DNA of 64,000 nt from Propionibacterium sp. (GCA_012517965.1 JAAYTZ010000073.1:1-64000); one strand, 5' to 3'. Positions 46,908-56,115 are shown, counted from the first letter of the stretch. The notes: a model not told the origin generated them from the sequence alone. Made by a program: numbers and translations.

Positions 46908-48679
46908 TGACGGATCACCCCTCCAGGGACGGCGCCCCGGTCACCGGCCGGGGCGCCGTCCTTGCGTCCAACCTCCCCCGCGCTGGGGACGCCGCGGGCC
47001 TGCGCGGCTCGCAGGGCGGCGCCGGGCCCCGACGGACCCGCCGCGGCCCGATCGATCCGCGGCTGCTGCGGCGAGCCCGGGCGACCCGCTGGTTCCTGGT
47101 CGCTCTGGTCGTGGTCGGTGCGGCCGGCGCCCTGCTGACGCTCGCCCAGGCCTGGCTGCTGTCCCGGGGCCTCTCCGAGGTGTTCCACACCCGGGACGCC
47201 GCACCGCTCGGCGCCGTCGTCGTCCCGCTGGCCGCCGTGTTCGCGGGGAAGGCGGCCCTGGCGTGGCTCAACAACCTGCTGGGGCAGCGCGCCGCGGCGT
47301 CCGTCAAGTCGCAGCTGCGCACCGACCTGCTGCGCGCCCGCCTCGAGCGCCCGCTCGACAGCGAGGCGTCCGCCGGCGGCCTGGTGACGCTCGTCACCCA
47401 GGGCCTGGACGCCCTCGACGGGTTCTACGCCAAGTACCTCCCGCAGCTCGTGCTCGCGGTGGTCGTGCCGGCGATCGTCGGCGTGGCGATCCTCACGACC
47501 GACCTGATCAGCACGGTGATCGTGGCCGCCACGCTGCCGCTCATCCCTCTCTTCATGGCCCTCGTCGGCTGGACCACCGAGACCCGCACCCGCCGCCGCT
47601 GGGCGCTGCAGACCCGCCTGGCCCGGCACTTCGGCGACCTCGTCGAGGGTCTGCCGACGCTGCAGGTCTTCGGCCGCGCCCGCGCCCAGGTCGAGGGCCT
47701 GCGCCGCACCGAGGACGCCCACCGCGCGGAGACCATGGCGACGCTGCGCATCTCGTTCCTGTCCGCGCTGGTGCTGGAACTGCTGGCGACGATCTCGGTC
47801 GCGATCGTGGCGGTCACCACCGGCTTCCGGGTGCTGTTCGGCGACCTCGACCTCGCCTCGGCCCTGTTCGTGCTGATCCTGGCCCCCGAGGCGTACCTGC
47901 CGGTGCGGCAGGTCGGCGTCCACTACCACGACAGCGCCGACGGGATGGCGGCCGCCGAGGCCGCCTTCGCGCTCATCGACCCGCCGGCCACCACCGGCGA
48001 GGTCCCGGCAACGGCCGCCCCCGCCGTGGCGGACGCCGCGGGTCCGGTCCCGCTCCTGGCCGTGCGCGGGCTCGGCCACACCTACCCCGGGGCCGGCGGC
48101 CCCGCGGTGTCGAACGTGTCGTTCGCCGTCCGGCGCGGCGAGTTCGTCGTCCTGACCGGACCGTCCGGCGGCGGCAAGACGACGGTGCTCAACGCGCTCA
48201 TCGGGTTCGTGCGGCCGACCGTCGGCGACATCGCCGTCGACGGAGTCCCCCTGTCCCCCGCCGCGCTGCCCGCCTGGCGCCGACGGGTCGCCTACGTCGG
48301 GCAGACCCCCGGCATGGTCGCCGGCACCATCGCCGACAACGCGCGCCTCGGCGATCCGGACGCCTCGGACGCCGACGTGCGGCGCGCCCTCGACGACGCG
48401 GGCGCCCCCGAACTGCCGCTCGGCCAGCCGGTCGGCGACGACGGCGAGGGGGTCTCGGCCGGCGAGCGGCGACGCATCGCGACGGCCCGGGCGCTGCTGC
48501 GCATCCGGCGCGGCGGCGTCGACCTGCTGCTGCTCGACGAGCCCACGGCCGGCCTGGACGCCGACGCGGAGGCCGCGCTGCTCCGCGGGTTGCGGGGCAC
48601 CGGGCTGGCCGCCGTGGTGGTCAGCCACCGGGCCGCCGTGATCGCCGAGGCGGACGCCGTCGTGGAGGTGGGCGCGTGA
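46907..48679 (+). CDS. cydD: Thiol reductant ABC exporter subunit CydD (start uncertain)
   Basis: 'LLTLAQAWLLSRGLSEVF', 'VLTGPSGGGKTTVLNALIGFVRP', 'VSAGERRRIATARALLRIRRGGVDLLLLDEPTAGLDADAE'; precedes cydC. Confidence 0.93.
   Translation: MTDHPSRDGAPVTGRGAVLASNLPRAGDAAGLRGSQGGAGPRRTRRGPIDPRLLRRARATRWFLVALVVVGAAGALLTLAQAWLLSRGLSEVFHTRDAAPLGAVVVPLAAVFAGKAALAWLNNLLGQRAAASVKSQLRTDLLRARLERPLDSEASAGGLVTLVTQGLDALDGFYAKYLPQLVLAVVVPAIVGVAILTTDLISTVIVAATLPLIPLFMALVGWTTETRTRRRWALQTRLARHFGDLVEGLPTLQVFGRARAQVEGLRRTEDAHRAETMATLRISFLSALVLELLATISVAIVAVTTGFRVLFGDLDLASALFVLILAPEAYLPVRQVGVHYHDSADGMAAAEAAFALIDPPATTGEVPATAAPAVADAAGPVPLLAVRGLGHTYPGAGGPAVSNVSFAVRRGEFVVLTGPSGGGKTTVLNALIGFVRPTVGDIAVDGVPLSPAALPAWRRRVAYVGQTPGMVAGTIADNARLGDPDASDADVRRALDDAGAPELPLGQPVGDDGEGVSAGERRRIATARALLRIRRGGVDLLLLDEPTAGLDADAEAALLRGLRGTGLAAVVVSHRAAVIAEADAVVEVGA
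46927..46961. terminator. 14-bp perfect GC stem-loop (GGACGGCGCCCCGG-tcaccgg-CCGGGGCGCCGTCC) just after cydB
   Basis: Read directly; terminator-like, no U-tract; lies inside the annotated 5' end of cydD. Confidence 0.7.
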
Positions 48680-50256
48680 ACCTCGTGCTCCGCCTGCTGG
48701 ACGGCGTCGACCGGCCGCGCCTGCGCGTCGCCCTCGCCGTGCTGTTGGCCGCGCTGGCGTCCGGGGCGTCGGTGGGCCTGATGGGCACCTCCGCGTGGAT
48801 GCTCTCCCGGGCCGCCGAACTTCCGCCCGAGCACGCCCTGGCGCTCGGCGCCGTCGGCGTCCGGTTCTTCGGGATCAGCCGCGGCGTCTTCCGCTACACC
48901 GAGCGCCTGGTCGGGCATGACCTGGGCCTGCGCCTGCAGTCGGCGCTGCGCCTGCTGACCTACGAGCGGCTCGCCCGCACCACCCTCCTGGGCCGGCGCC
49001 GCGGGGACCTGCTCACCCGGGTGGTGGCCGACGTCGAGGCCATCCTCGACCTGGTGGTGCGGGTCGCGATCCCGCTGACGTCCGGGGCCGTGGTGATCCT
49101 GGGGACGACGGTCGTCCTGGGCGCCTTCAATCTCCCCAGCGCGCTGGTCCTGCTGTTCACCTCGCTGCTGGCCGCCGTGGCCGCGCCCCTGTTGGCCAAC
49201 CGCCTCTCCCGGGCCGCGGACGCCGCCGCCGTGCCGGCCCGCGGGGCGCTGGCCGACGTCGTGCACGAGGTGTCCCGTACCGCCCCCGACCTCGTCGCCT
49301 ACGGCGCCGACGGCGCGGCCCTGGCGCAGGTCGAAGCCGCGGACGCCGCGCTGCGGCGCGCGGAGCAGCGGGCCGCCTGGGTGCGGGGCGTCGCGGTGGC
49401 GATCCAGGTGGCGGCCGCCGGGGCCGCCGTCGTGGCGGCGCTCGTGATCGGCGGGCACGCCGTCGCCGAGGGCCGCCTCGACCGGACGATGCTCGCGGTG
49501 CTGGTCCTCACCCCGCTGGCGCTGCACGAGGTATTCGGCGACTTCGCCAAGGCTGCGCAGACCTACACCCGGGCCCGGGTGGCGCTGGAGCGCGTCGAGG
49601 CCGTCCTGGACGCCGAGCCGGTCGGCCGCGGCGACCTGGACGCGGCGGCGTCCGACCCGCGGCCGGGCATCGACCTGGCCGACGCGACCATCGGCTGGCC
49701 CGGCGGCGATCCGCTGGTCGAACACCTCACGCTCCGGGTCGGCCCCGGCGAGCGGGTCGCGCTGGTGGGGCCGTCCGGGGTGGGCAAGACGACGGTCGCC
49801 GCGACGATCCTGGGGCTGATCCCGCCCCGGTCCGGGTCGGTGGCCGTCCGTGGCCGCGTCGGCTACCTCGCCCAGGACGCCCACGTGTTCGCCTCGTCGG
49901 TCGAGGAGAACGTCAAGATCGGCCGTCGGGACGCCACCCGCGCGCAGGTGACGGACGCCCTCGCGCGGGCGGGGCTGCCGGTCGATCCCGGCCTGGTCGT
50001 CGGCGAACTGGGGTCCACGCTGTCCGGGGGCGAGCGGAGGCGCCTCGCGGCGTCCCGGCTGCTGGTGGGCGACTACCAGGTGGTCGTCCTCGACGAACCG
50101 AGCGAGCACCTCGATCCGGAGACCGCCGCCGCGCTGCTCGACGACCTGTGGGCGTCCACGGCCGGGGCACCGACGCTGGTCATCACCCACGACCCCGCTG
50201 TCGTGGCCCGCTGCGACAGGGTCGTCCGTCTCGGGAGCGCCACAGCCGAGGGGTAG
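48676..50256 (+). CDS. cydC: Thiol reductant ABC exporter subunit CydC
   Basis: 'GLMGTSAWMLSRAAELPPEHALALGAVGVRFFGISRGVFRYTERLVGHDLGLR', 'LVGPSGVGKTTVAATILGLIPP', 'LSGGERRRLAASRLLVGDYQVVVLDEPSEHLDPE'. Confidence 0.95.
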   Translation: MNLVLRLLDGVDRPRLRVALAVLLAALASGASVGLMGTSAWMLSRAAELPPEHALALGAVGVRFFGISRGVFRYTERLVGHDLGLRLQSALRLLTYERLARTTLLGRRRGDLLTRVVADVEAILDLVVRVAIPLTSGAVVILGTTVVLGAFNLPSALVLLFTSLLAAVAAPLLANRLSRAADAAAVPARGALADVVHEVSRTAPDLVAYGADGAALAQVEAADAALRRAEQRAAWVRGVAVAIQVAAAGAAVVAALVIGGHAVAEGRLDRTMLAVLVLTPLALHEVFGDFAKAAQTYTRARVALERVEAVLDAEPVGRGDLDAAASDPRPGIDLADATIGWPGGDPLVEHLTLRVGPGERVALVGPSGVGKTTVAATILGLIPPRSGSVAVRGRVGYLAQDAHVFASSVEENVKIGRRDATRAQVTDALARAGLPVDPGLVVGELGSTLSGGERRRLAASRLLVGDYQVVVLDEPSEHLDPETAAALLDDLWASTAGAPTLVITHDPAVVARCDRVVRLGSATAEG

Positions 50257-50399
50257 TGGCCCTGCTCGTCCTGGCCGGGCATACGATCGGTGCAGCTGTC
50301 GGTTCCCTCTAACCTGCGCCATCTTCGGTTGCATCCCCGATCCGAGGGGAGATGCGGCAGCCAGTTCGGCAATGGATGGCAAGGCGAATCGAGGACGCG

Positions 50400-51503
50400 A
50401 TGACTGACACCCCTCAGCGGCAGCGGATGGCCCGCCTCCTCCGGATGGGCAGGGCGAGCTGGGCGGCAACCGGCATCGTCGTTCTGCTCGTGATCTTCTC
50501 GACCGCACTCGGGGCGATCAGCGGGATCGTGGCGCCGCTCGTCGTGGCAGTCATCGTCGGGGTGGTCCTGGAGCCGCTCGTATCGCGGCTGGAGCGCTGG
50601 GGCCTCAGCAGGCTGCTCGCCACCGTCTCGGGGATGGCGACGGCCATCGTGGTGACCGCGGGCACGGTCGCCGTCGTGGTCCGTGGTTTCCTGGGTCAAC
50701 TGCCGCAGATCTCCCAGCAGCTCTCGACAGGTTGGAACTCGCTCGTGGCCTGGGGACGGACGCTCGATCTGGACCCGCTGATGCTCGAACGCATTCGGGC
50801 GGACATCGAACTGCACGCACCGAGGATCGCCCAGGGCATCGTCGCCCTGGCGTCCGGATCGTTCTCCGGTGCGCTGGCGTTCGGCATGGGCACATTCTTC
50901 GCCGTCTTCTTCCTCTTCTTCGTGCTGCGAGACAGTCGTCACTTCCCTGGCTGGCTCTCGCGGGTGATGTCGTGGGACGCCAACCTCACCGAGGAAGTCG
51001 TCACCGTGGTGCGGGGGTCGCTGCGCGGCTACTTCAAAGGGGTCGGCATCACCACCCTCGTGACGGCGCCCATCTTCATGGTGCCGCTGCTGCTGCTCAA
51101 CGTGCCGTTGGCCGGCTCGATCTTCATCCTGTACTTCGCGCTTTCCTTCATCCCGTTCCTTGGAGCATGGATCACTGGCGCGTTCGCGGTTCTGATCGCC
51201 TTCGGATCCGGCGGAGCCTCCACCGCCGCGATCATCGGCATCACGTTCGTCATCTCCAACGGAACGATCCAGAGTGCCGTCAGTTCGTGGGCGCTCGGTT
51301 CGGCTCTTCGCATCCATCCGATGGTGGTGCTGCTGGCCACACTGATCGGCGGGACTGTGTTGGGCCTCATGGGCATGGTCCTCGCTCCGCCGCTCGCCGC
51401 AGCGTCCGCCCAGTCCCTGTCCGTCATCAGGGGACGGAACGCGGCGAGCGTCGGGACTCCCGATCCCGGCGCGTCGCCGCCCGCGACCCCCGTCGAGGGC
51501 TGA
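50400..51503 (+). CDS. AI-2E-family transporter (PerM-like permease)
   Basis: 'ISGIVAPLVVAVIVGVVLEPLVSRLERWGLSRLLA', 'VLRDSRHFPGWLSRVM', 'ALSFIPFLGAWITGAFAVLIAFGSGG', 'IHPMVVLLATLIGGTVLGLMGMVLAPPLAAA'. Confidence 0.88.
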   Translation: MTDTPQRQRMARLLRMGRASWAATGIVVLLVIFSTALGAISGIVAPLVVAVIVGVVLEPLVSRLERWGLSRLLATVSGMATAIVVTAGTVAVVVRGFLGQLPQISQQLSTGWNSLVAWGRTLDLDPLMLERIRADIELHAPRIAQGIVALASGSFSGALAFGMGTFFAVFFLFFVLRDSRHFPGWLSRVMSWDANLTEEVVTVVRGSLRGYFKGVGITTLVTAPIFMVPLLLLNVPLAGSIFILYFALSFIPFLGAWITGAFAVLIAFGSGGASTAAIIGITFVISNGTIQSAVSSWALGSALRIHPMVVLLATLIGGTVLGLMGMVLAPPLAAASAQSLSVIRGRNAASVGTPDPGASPPATPVEG

Positions 51504-51568
51504 AAGCTCGGGGAACCCGATCGGCGACGCCTTCCGGCCGCGCCCTGGGTTGTTGGTACGGTGCACGG

Positions 51569-52234
51569 GTGACAGCGAGACTGGACGGGAAGTCGGTGCG
51601 CAGGGCACTGACGACTCCTCGCGCGGCTGGTGTCGCAGGGGTGCTCTTTGCGGTCCTGTCCGCCATCAGCATCGTGTTGATGCGGACCGCTCTGGATCGT
51701 CATGCCGACGTCACGGTTGTCTGGACAGGGCCGGAGGCCAGCCAGATCCGGTGGGCGCTGAGTCTGATCCCGTACGCCGGGATCGCGTTCCTGTGGTTCA
51801 TCGGGGTCGTTCGCGACCGATTGGGTGATCTGGAGGACAGGTTCTTCGCGACCGTTTTCCTCGGCAGCGGCCTGGTGTTCCTCGCGTTGCTGTTCGCCTC
51901 TTCGTCCATCGCCGGTGGGATCCTGGCGACGGCGGAGGCGGACGCCAGCGCCGCGTGGCTGGTCATGACCTTCGCCCGGGCCGAGATGGTCGAGATCACC
52001 AACGTGTACGCGCTGCGGATGGCGAGCGTGTTCATGATCTCGTTGGGCACCGTTTGGCTGCGGACAGGCCTGATGGGGCGCTGGACGGTCGGCCTGACCT
52101 ACGCCCTCGCGTTGGTCTTGCTTGTCATGATCAGCTTCAGCCTGTGGGTCCAGTTGGTGTTCCCCGTCTGGACGCTGCTGATCAGCGTCCGGATCCTGCT
52201 GGCGTCGAAGAAGGAGATGCTCATCGAGGAGTGA
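51569..52234 (+). CDS. Uncharacterised multi-TM membrane protein
   Basis: 222 aa with several hydrophobic segments ('YAGIAFLWFIGVVRDRLGDLEDRFFATVFLGSGLVFLALLFASSS'); ORF composition is coding-like. Confidence 0.75.
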   Translation: MTARLDGKSVRRALTTPRAAGVAGVLFAVLSAISIVLMRTALDRHADVTVVWTGPEASQIRWALSLIPYAGIAFLWFIGVVRDRLGDLEDRFFATVFLGSGLVFLALLFASSSIAGGILATAEADASAAWLVMTFARAEMVEITNVYALRMASVFMISLGTVWLRTGLMGRWTVGLTYALALVLLVMISFSLWVQLVFPVWTLLISVRILLASKKEMLIEE

Positions 52235-52260
52235 GCCTGGGCCGCTCCTCGATGAGCATC
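52216..52260. terminator. 16-bp perfect stem-loop GATGCTCATCGAGGAG-(13 nt)-CTCCTCGATGAGCATC spanning a stop codon
   Basis: Read directly; right arm is the exact reverse complement of the left arm. Confidence 0.8.
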
Positions 52261-52292
52261 CGGTCGAGACAAATTGTCGCAGATGCGGCGCT

Positions 52293-52688
52293 ATGCTGAT
52301 TCCCGTGCCGCACTATCGGATCAGCGAGGCCGCTGAGCTCCTCAACGTCAGCGACGACACCCTCCGCCGCTGGATCGACGCCGGACGCCTCGCGTCCGTC
52401 GCAGACGAATCGGGACGCCGCGTCGTCGACGGCGTCGGACTCGCCCGCCTCGCCCAGGAACTCGCCGGCGACACGGCCCACCCCGGGCACACCTCGGCGC
52501 GCAACCAGTTCCGCGGGCTCGTCACCCGGGTCGTCTCCGACCCGGTCATGAGCCAGGTCGAACTGCAGTGCGGGCCCTTCCGGGTCGTGTCGTTGATCTC
52601 GACGGAGGCCGTCCGCGAGCTCGGGCTGGAGCCCGGCGTCGTGACGACCGCGCGGATCAAGGCCACCAACGTCGTTCTCGATCACTGA
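52293..52688 (+). CDS. MerR-like helix-turn-helix plus TOBE (molybdate-binding) domain protein
   Basis: 'YRISEAAELLNVSDDTLRRWIDAGRL' HTH and a TOBE-like 'QFRGLVTRVVSDPVMSQVELQCGPFRVVSLISTEAVRELGLEPGVVTTARIKATNVVLDH'; immediately upstream of modA. Confidence 0.88.
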   Translation: MLIPVPHYRISEAAELLNVSDDTLRRWIDAGRLASVADESGRRVVDGVGLARLAQELAGDTAHPGHTSARNQFRGLVTRVVSDPVMSQVELQCGPFRVVSLISTEAVRELGLEPGVVTTARIKATNVVLDH

Positions 52689-52697
52689 GGGGGGACG

Positions 52698-53498
52698 ATG
52701 AAGCGAGTCGCCACCCTGGTGCTGGCGTTGGCCACCGTGCTGGCGGGCTGCACCGGGCCCGCGGCGCGGACCGGCGGTTCGCCCAGCGCCTCCCCCTCGA
52801 CCACGGTCCGCGTGGCGGCCGCCGCCGACCTGAAGTACGCGCTGGAGGACGTGCGGGCCGAACTGGCCCCCGCGGGCATCGACCTGGCGCTGACCTTCGG
52901 CTCCTCCGGCACGTTCTACCAGCAACTCCTGAACGGCGCTCCCTTCGATGTCTATCTGTCCGCCGACCTCGCCTACCCCGAGCAGCTCGCCCGGGCAGGA
53001 TTGGCGGCACCCGAGGACGTGTTCCCGTACGCGGTCGGCCGGCTCGCCGTGTGGGCGCCGAACGACTCCCCGGTCGACCCCGGGCGCGGGCTGCAGGCCG
53101 TCCTGGACCCCGGCGCGACGAAGGTGGCGATCGCGAACCCGGAACACGCCCCCTACGGCAAGGCGGCCGTGGCCGCCCTGACCAGCGCCGGGCTCTACGA
53201 CCGGGTGAAGCCGAAGCTGGTGTTGGGCGAGAACGTCGCCCAGGCCGCCCAGTTCGTCGAGTCGGGCAGCGCCCAGGTCGGGATCATCGCGCTGTCGCTC
53301 GCGCTGGCTCCGCCCCTGACGAAGGCGGGACGCTACGCCGAGGTTCCGCTCGACACCTTCCCCCGCCTCGACCAGGGCGGCGTGGTCCTCAACTCGGCCC
53401 AGGATCCGGCAGCCGCGCATCGTGTCCGCGACTTCCTCCTCGGTGACCGCGGCCGGGCCATCCTGAAGCGGTACGGCTTCTTCCTCCCGGGGTCCTGA
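52698..53498 (+). CDS. modA: Molybdate ABC transporter substrate-binding lipoprotein
   Basis: 'VRVAAAADLKYALEDVRAEL...LTFGSSGTFYQQLLNGAPFDVYLSADLAYPEQLARAGL', lipobox 'VLAGC'. Confidence 0.96.
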   Translation: MKRVATLVLALATVLAGCTGPAARTGGSPSASPSTTVRVAAAADLKYALEDVRAELAPAGIDLALTFGSSGTFYQQLLNGAPFDVYLSADLAYPEQLARAGLAAPEDVFPYAVGRLAVWAPNDSPVDPGRGLQAVLDPGATKVAIANPEHAPYGKAAVAALTSAGLYDRVKPKLVLGENVAQAAQFVESGSAQVGIIALSLALAPPLTKAGRYAEVPLDTFPRLDQGGVVLNSAQDPAAAHRVRDFLLGDRGRAILKRYGFFLPGS

Positions 53499-53500
53499 CC

Positions 53501-54175
53501 GTGGATTGGGCCGCCATCGAGCTGACCGCCGTCCTGGCGCTCGCCACGACCGCCATCCTCCTGGTGCTGGCCATCCCGCTCGCCGCCTGGCTCTCGTTCA
53601 GTCGGCGCCGGTGGACCGTCCTGATCGAGGCGGTCGCCGCCCTACCGCTCGTGCTGCCCCCTACCGTGCTGGGCTTCTACGTGCTGCTGGCGCTCGGCCC
53701 CCGCTCGCCTTTCGGCGCATGGTGGCAGTCGCTGACGGGCAGGACCCTCCCCTTCACCTTCACCGGCCTGCTCATCGCCTCGGTCCTCTACAGCCTGCCC
53801 TTCGCGGTCCAGCCCCTCCTGGCCTCCTTCGCCGCCGTCGACCTGCGGCTGCGGGAGGCGTCGGCGACCCTCGGCCACTACGCCGCGGGAACCCTGTGGC
53901 GGGTGGTGCTGCCGCTGTCCCGCCCCGGACTGGCCACGGCTGCCGTGTTGACCTTCGCCCACACGGTCGGGGAGTTCGGGGTCGTCCTGATGGTGGGCGG
54001 CAACATCCCGGGCGAGACCCGGACGCTGTCGATCTCGATCTACGACAGCGTTCAAGCCCTCGACTACGCCGCCGCGGGGAGAACGAGTCTCGGCCTGTTG
54101 GTGTTCTCGGTCGCGGTCCTGACCGCGACCTACGCGCTCCAACGGCGGGGAGGCCCTGGGTGGCCGACACACTGA
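53501..54175 (+). CDS. modB: Molybdate ABC transporter permease
   Basis: 'ALPLVLPPTVLGFYVLLALG...REASATLGHYAAGTLWRVVLPLSRPGLATAAVLTFAHTVGEFGVVLMVGGNIPGETRTLSISIYD'. Confidence 0.96.
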   Translation: MDWAAIELTAVLALATTAILLVLAIPLAAWLSFSRRRWTVLIEAVAALPLVLPPTVLGFYVLLALGPRSPFGAWWQSLTGRTLPFTFTGLLIASVLYSLPFAVQPLLASFAAVDLRLREASATLGHYAAGTLWRVVLPLSRPGLATAAVLTFAHTVGEFGVVLMVGGNIPGETRTLSISIYDSVQALDYAAAGRTSLGLLVFSVAVLTATYALQRRGGPGWPTH

Positions 54176-54177
54176 GG

Positions 54178-55239
54178 ATGCGGGTCCGACGCCATGTGCT
54201 CGATGTCGACCTCGAGATCGACCTGGCCGCCTCACCGGTCACCGTCGTGTTCGGCGAGTCGGGGGCCGGGAAGACGACACTGCTGCGCTGCGTGGCCGGG
54301 CTCGACCGGCCCGAACCGGGCAGCCGGATCTCCTTCGACGGACAGACTTGGGACGACGGCCGCACCCACGTGCCGACTCAGCGGCGTCGTGTCGGCTTCC
54401 TCTTCCAGAACCATGCGCTGTTCCCGCACTTGGACGTCGACCGGAACGTCGCCTTCGGCCTCCGGCACCTGCCGCGCGCCGAGCGGCCCCACCGGGTCAG
54501 GGCGGCCCTGCGCAGCGCCGGCGCCGAGCACCTCTCAGGCCGGCCGGTCCGGCAGTTGTCGGGCGGCGAGGCGCAGCGGGTGGCGTTGGCGCGTGCCCTG
54601 GCGCCCCAGCCGCGGCTGCTGCTGCTCGACGAGCCGCTGTCGGCCCTCGACAGCCCGACCCGGACGCGGCTGCGGGTCGAACTCCGCCGCCTGCTCCGGT
54701 CGGCCGGCGTGCCGGCCCTCGTCGTCACCCACGACCGGGCCGAGGCGCTGACCCTGGGCGACCAGCTCGCCGTGCTGCACGCGGGCAGGCTGCACCAGCT
54801 GGCCCCCGTCGAAGAGGTCTTCTCGCGCCCCGCGACCGCCGAGGTGGCCCGGATCGTGGAGACCGAGACCGTCGCGCCGGCCGTGGTGCTGGGCGAGGCG
54901 GCCGGCCTCACCCGGGTCCAGTGCGGGCGGGCGGAACTCGTGGCGGTGGCGACCACCGACCTGTCCCCCGGCGACCCGGTGCTGGCCTGCGTGCGGGCGG
55001 AGGAGGTGGCCCTCGACGTCGCCGACGCCGCCCCGGCCCACGGGAGCCCCCGCAACCGGCTCGCCGCCCTGGTTCTGGAGGTGCAGCTGGCGGGCCCCCT
55101 CGTGCGCGTCGCCCTGGACGCCGGCTTCCCGCTCGTCGCGTACGTCACCCGGCCGGCCGCCGACGATCTGCACCTGCGCCCCGGCCTGTCCGTGACCGCC
55201 GTCGTCAAGGCCCCCGCCATCCATCTGGTGCCTCGCTGA
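54178..55239 (+). CDS. modC: Molybdate ABC transporter ATP-binding protein
   Basis: 'VFGESGAGKTTLLRCVAGLDRP', 'VGFLFQNHALFPHLDVDRNVAFGL', 'LSGGEAQRVALARALAPQPRLLLLDEPLSALD', C-terminal TOBE. GTG 54160 is an alternative start. Confidence 0.95.
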   Translation: MRVRRHVLDVDLEIDLAASPVTVVFGESGAGKTTLLRCVAGLDRPEPGSRISFDGQTWDDGRTHVPTQRRRVGFLFQNHALFPHLDVDRNVAFGLRHLPRAERPHRVRAALRSAGAEHLSGRPVRQLSGGEAQRVALARALAPQPRLLLLDEPLSALDSPTRTRLRVELRRLLRSAGVPALVVTHDRAEALTLGDQLAVLHAGRLHQLAPVEEVFSRPATAEVARIVETETVAPAVVLGEAAGLTRVQCGRAELVAVATTDLSPGDPVLACVRAEEVALDVADAAPAHGSPRNRLAALVLEVQLAGPLVRVALDAGFPLVAYVTRPAADDLHLRPGLSVTAVVKAPAIHLVPR

Positions 55240-55240
55240 G

Positions 55241-55254
55241 GCCGGTTCGCCGGC
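55241..55254. terminator. GCCGG-TTCG-CCGGC hairpin (UUCG tetraloop) just after modC
   Basis: Perfect 5-bp GC stem with TTCG loop directly after the modC stop; outer CCTC/GAGG can also pair. Confidence 0.6.
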
Positions 55255-55289
55255 GAGGAATGTGCGGTTGTGTGCCCGGGCGACCCGTC

Positions 55290-55311
55290 CCTGCGCTAAC
55301 TTTGGCGCAGG
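55290..55311. promoter_or_regulatory. Dyad CCTGCGC-taactttg-GCGCAGG between modC and the downstream regulator
   Basis: Perfect 7-bp inverted repeat, 8-nt spacer, 60 nt upstream of the regulator start codon. Confidence 0.5.
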
Positions 55312-55370
55312 ATGCACTTACTTTTCCGGCAGCAGCTACGACGTTGCCTCAAGTTTCGACAGGAGGTGCC

Positions 55371-56099
55371 ATGACGAGCGGGCCACCCCTGGCATTGCTG
55401 GCGTCCCCGGTGCGCCGAGACATCCTCCGCGTCCTGTCGTCGTTGCCCCTCACACCCACCCCCGCCGCGCCGCGCACGCGCCGCGAGGGGCTGACCGCCT
55501 CGGAACTCGGCGAGCGGCTGAACCTCCACGTGACCACGATTCGCTTCCACGTCGACCAGATGCTGGCCGCCGGCCTCCTTGTCGCCCGCGACGTGCCGAT
55601 CGGGGTGGGTCGGCCGCGCCGCTTCTACTCGGCGCATCCCGGCCACGCCTCGGTCAGCGAGCCCGACGCCTACCGCATCGTCGCGGACATCCTCGCCGAC
55701 GCCTGCGCGGCGGCGAGCCCGGCGGGGCCCCTGGCCGCGGTGGAGACCGCCGCACGGGTTTGGGCGACCCGCCACGCGGCGGCCGCCCTCAGTCACGGGG
55801 TGCCGCTCGGCCATGGGGCCTCGGAGAGGCTGGACCTCCTGGTCGACCTCCTCGGCCGGTGGGGGTTCGCCCCTCGGCTGAGCCAGGCCGACCCCTCTCC
55901 TACGATCGAGCTGACGGCCTTTCCCGCACCCGACCTCGCCGAGCGCCATCCTGCGCTCGCAGCCAGCATCGAGCGCGGCCTCGTCGGCGGCGTCCTGGCG
56001 GTCCTGGACGCCGACCTGCGGCTCGAGGTGGGCGCACTGGATCGCCCCGGGACAGCGATCATCCGGCGGCCCGGCCCAGGGGCCGGCGCCGCCGGATGA
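55371..56099 (+). CDS. ArsR/SufR-like (COG2345-type) winged-helix regulator lacking C-terminal Cys ligands
   Basis: 'LALLASPVRRDILRVLSSLPLTP...LTASELGERLNLHVTTIRFHVDQMLAAGLLVARDVPIGVGRPRRFY'; paralogous to the 59085-59888 product. Confidence 0.85.
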   Translation: MTSGPPLALLASPVRRDILRVLSSLPLTPTPAAPRTRREGLTASELGERLNLHVTTIRFHVDQMLAAGLLVARDVPIGVGRPRRFYSAHPGHASVSEPDAYRIVADILADACAAASPAGPLAAVETAARVWATRHAAAALSHGVPLGHGASERLDLLVDLLGRWGFAPRLSQADPSPTIELTAFPAPDLAERHPALAASIERGLVGGVLAVLDADLRLEVGALDRPGTAIIRRPGPGAGAAG

Positions 56100-56103
56100 T
56101 CGC
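56055..56103. terminator. Long hairpin (16 bp + 7 bp with one bulged base) at the 3' end of the regulator, facing narK
   Basis: GCGATCATCCGGCGGC-CCGGCCC-AG-GGGCCGG-c-GCCGCCGGATGATCGC; between convergent genes, so possibly bidirectional. Confidence 0.8.
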
Positions 56104-56115
56104 CGCGTCGTCGGA

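Noticed and set aside
50331-50355. GCATCCCC...GGGGAGATGC imperfect hairpin before the AI-2E-like gene
   Set aside because: Imperfect stem with a two-base bulge; could be chance in GC-rich DNA and gives no functional clue.
50700-50740. 'ctctcgacaggttgg' as another copy of the GGTCGAGCCTGTCGAGACC repeat
   Set aside because: Only a short partial match within a conserved coding segment; not palindromic.
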